Assembly (NCBI GenBank): GCA_050633905.1
Contig: JBOEHJ010000051.1
Span: 4,084 to 68,083 of the forward strand
Length of the DNA stretch: 64,000 bases
Source: JANQPX01 sp050633905
Lineage (GTDB): Bacteria > Pseudomonadota > Alphaproteobacteria > Geminicoccales > Geminicoccaceae
Direction of reading: 5' to 3'
The notes below the pieces were generated by a model. That model ran no database searches and was not told the DNA's origin. It saw only the letters and a program-made list of their open reading frames with translations. This document shows, piece after piece, positions 62,436 to 64,000 of this stretch. Each line of letters begins with the position of its first letter. The first letter of the stretch is position 1. Made by a program: the position numbers and the translations under genes.

Positions 62436-63191
62436 TCATCCCAGTCTGATTGAAATTCCGCCATCTGCAAGCATGGCGCTGCCGGTCACGAACGCAGCCT
62501 GATCAGATAAGAGAAACAGAGCAGCCCGTGCGATTTCCTCGGGCGCGGCCATTCGGTTGAGCGGGTGAAGTCCTGCAATGTAGTCATGAATTGTCGGATC
62601 GTCCCCTGCCATAGCGGTCTTGGTTCCGCCGGGAAGAAGTGCATTGGCGCGGATGTCATCGGCCCCGTGCTCCGCCGCAATAGATTGCACCAATCCAATC
62701 AGCCCGGCCTTCGAGGCTGCATAGGCGCCCATCCCAGGCATGCCGGCATTCGTGTGGCCAACGAACGAAGAGGTGAACACGATCGAACCACCACCGCGAT
62801 CCTTCATCGCCGGTATCTGATGCTTTGCTGCAAAGAACGCGCTCGTAAGATTGGTAGTAATGACCTCCTGCCAGTTATCGCTCGCCATGTCGGAGATCGG
62901 GGCCATGTCGCCCATGATGCCCGCATTATTGAATGTCGCATCAAGGCCGCCGAACTCGGCCTTTGCCAACCGCACCAGTTCAGCGGCATATGCTTCGTTT
63001 CTGATGTCGCCCGCCAGGGATACCGCTTGTCCATGGCCATGGTCGATCTTGCCGACGAGCTCATCGAGCAGTGCCTCCCGTCTGGCGCCAAGAACGACTT
63101 TGGCTCCCTCCTCGGCAAACATCAGTGCCGCAGCAGCTCCGATCCCACTGCTTGCTCCGGTAACGATGATCGTCTTGTCGGCAAGCTGCAT
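62436..63191 (-). CDS. Short-chain dehydrogenase/reductase
   Basis: 251 residues from the ATG at 63191 (MQLADKTIIVTGASSGIGAA); GGAG eight bases upstream favours this over the longer frame. Rossmann motif TGASSGIG, NNAG (as FNNAGIMGDM), catalytic Ser in VFTSSFVGHT and YAASK are all present. The tail AAFVTGSAMLADGGISIRLG is typical. Oxidises or reduces an alcohol or ketone with NAD(P); the substrate is unknown. A stand-alone gene in the accessory region. Confidence 0.92.
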   Translation of the reverse strand: MQLADKTIIVTGASSGIGAAAALMFAEEGAKVVLGARREALLDELVGKIDHGHGQAVSLAGDIRNEAYAAELVRLAKAEFGGLDATFNNAGIMGDMAPISDMASDNWQEVITTNLTSAFFAAKHQIPAMKDRGGGSIVFTSSFVGHTNAGMPGMGAYAASKAGLIGLVQSIAAEHGADDIRANALLPGGTKTAMAGDDPTIHDYIAGLHPLNRMAAPEEIARAALFLLSDQAAFVTGSAMLADGGISIRLG

Positions 63192-63517
63192 GTCCATATC
63201 TCCAGGGGTTTCCGATGCACCTAGGGATAAGGACGCTCGCCACGACCATCCACCCGATTCATGCGCCACTCTCCGGGGCGCAAAGAATCCCGGGTCTCCT
63301 AATGGCATCGCCACGCGGCATGGGCCCCGCACATGTCGCAGATCGCCATGCCGACGCCCTGATCTCGAAATGACGATCGGTTGCTGACAACAAGTTGTCA
63401 GGAGCCTCTTGCTAGCTTCCTTCTCCACGGTTTCGACGCAACCACGATGGGATTGGAGGAGATCATCCTCCCCGACATCTGTGGCACACCGGCTCAGGCC
63501 GACAGAGGAGAAAAGAG
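63192..63517. other. 326-base divergent promoter region
   Basis: Between the SDR gene (minus) and the GFA gene (plus). No gene or repeat recognised. AGAGGAGAAAAGAG precedes the rightward ATG. Confidence 0.5.
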
Positions 63518-63916
63518 ATGATTGTTGGAAGCTGTTGCTGTGGAGCCGTCAAATTCGAGCTGTTGGCCGAACCGTCAATGATGGGGACGTGTCATTGCAC
63601 GAGGTGTCGCAAGGTTGGTGCGAGCACGATCGTATTCGCCAAGAAAGAAGACCTAAAGTGGATTCACGGTCGGGAGAACGTCCAACTTTTCGAGCCAGTT
63701 TCTCCGTACAAATACGGCCGTTGCTTCTGCAAAACCTGCGGCACGTCGCTCGGAGAAATCCTCTCGGAGGAAGATAGCTTTCCGATCACGGCAAATGCCC
63801 TCGACAGTGACCTGAGCCTGAGACCTCAATTCCATGAGTTTGTCGCGGAAAAACCCTCGTGGTACGCAATCTGTGATGATGCAAAACAGTCCGATGGGCA
63901 TCCCGTCCCCTCGTGA
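63518..63916 (+). CDS. GFA-family zinc protein
   Basis: 132 residues. Zinc-site cysteines of the GFA fold appear in GSCCCGAVKFELLAEP, GTCHCTRCRKVGAST and CFCKTCGTSLGE. GAGGAG about 8 bases before the ATG gives the start. The family is named after glutathione-dependent formaldehyde-activating enzyme, but most members have no proven reaction. The last 84 bases of the window after it show nothing. Confidence 0.9.
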   Translation: MIVGSCCCGAVKFELLAEPSMMGTCHCTRCRKVGASTIVFAKKEDLKWIHGRENVQLFEPVSPYKYGRCFCKTCGTSLGEILSEEDSFPITANALDSDLSLRPQFHEFVAEKPSWYAICDDAKQSDGHPVPS

Positions 63917-64000
63917 CTTTTCGTCAAATGGGCAGGTGTTTGATGGCCGTTTTGTCCGCATCCTGCCTTTTGGCGCATTCTCGCTTGTGTCCAAAACTGG

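Noticed and set aside
62207..62470. 87-residue minus-strand frame next to the SDR gene
   Set aside because: Overlaps the SDR end, no motif, no conserved start; looks like chance.

Overview
The window is a chromosomal segment of an alphaproteobacterium, most like the Rhodospirillales and their relatives. The basis is gene order and family content: rplS-trmD-rimM-rpsP next to ffh, leuC-leuD-leuB-asd beside them, dapF-mtaB-ftsY diverging from ffh, and the block mlaD / DUF2155 gene / aat / accC-accB / aroQ. I cannot name a genus. The sequence holds a two-base run of N at 60882-60883, so it comes from a joined assembly.

Layout. 1-2.3 kb: tex, running off the left edge. 2.6-4.7 kb: a GhrA-type reductase and an unknown exported protein. 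4.8-10.6 kb: a complete dppABCDF dipeptide importer. 10.9-14.5 kb: gamma-glutamyltransferase broken by two in-frame stops, divergent from a ThDP enzyme of the acetolactate-synthase family. 14.7-20.4 kb: orphan GAF-histidine kinase, DUF899 and DUF1330 proteins, a P-loop kinase, and an OmpV/MipA porin divergent from a LytTR membrane regulator. 20.7-27.3 kb: asd-leuBDC and rplS-trmD-rimM-rpsP. 27.7-29.7 kb: an unknown 689-residue exported protein placed between rpsP and ffh. 30.4-36.7 kb: ffh, dapF, mtaB, ftsY, mlaD, DUF2155 and aat. 36.9-39.7 kb: small cargo (lipoprotein, cupin, GST, TetR) between aat and accC. 39.8-44.8 kb: accC-accB-aroQ, bpt, an alpha/beta hydrolase, and hupE under a cobalamin riboswitch. 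45.3-50.6 kb: a secreted cyclase-family protein, an Ala/Pro-rich membrane protein, an SH3 protein and a CoA-transferase. 50.5-55.7 kb: a second peptide ABC importer with both ATPases fused. 55.8-59 kb: a monooxygenase-fold protein, then a multidomain peptidoglycan hydrolase without a signal peptide, overlapped by a gene for an exported protein. 59.1-64 kb: accessory and decayed DNA, with a truncated tRNA-Thr, a CHAT-domain remnant, a yceI/marR pair at the assembly gap, a decayed HExxH gene, an SDR and a GFA protein.

Functional links. Two peptide importers and the (dead) ggt point to peptide and glutathione use. Leucine and lysine/threonine biosynthesis (leuBCD, asd, dapF), fatty-acid initiation (accBC) and the SRP targeting pair ffh/ftsY form the housekeeping core. 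Both bacterial N-end-rule transferases (aat, bpt) are present.

The most unusual signals are two. First, a family of short REP-like repeats lies flush against gene ends, often starting exactly at a TAG stop codon, and always with its hairpin towards the gene and its tail away. Second, the signal-less GH19/M15 hydrolase and its overlapping exported partner look like an effector-immunity pair.
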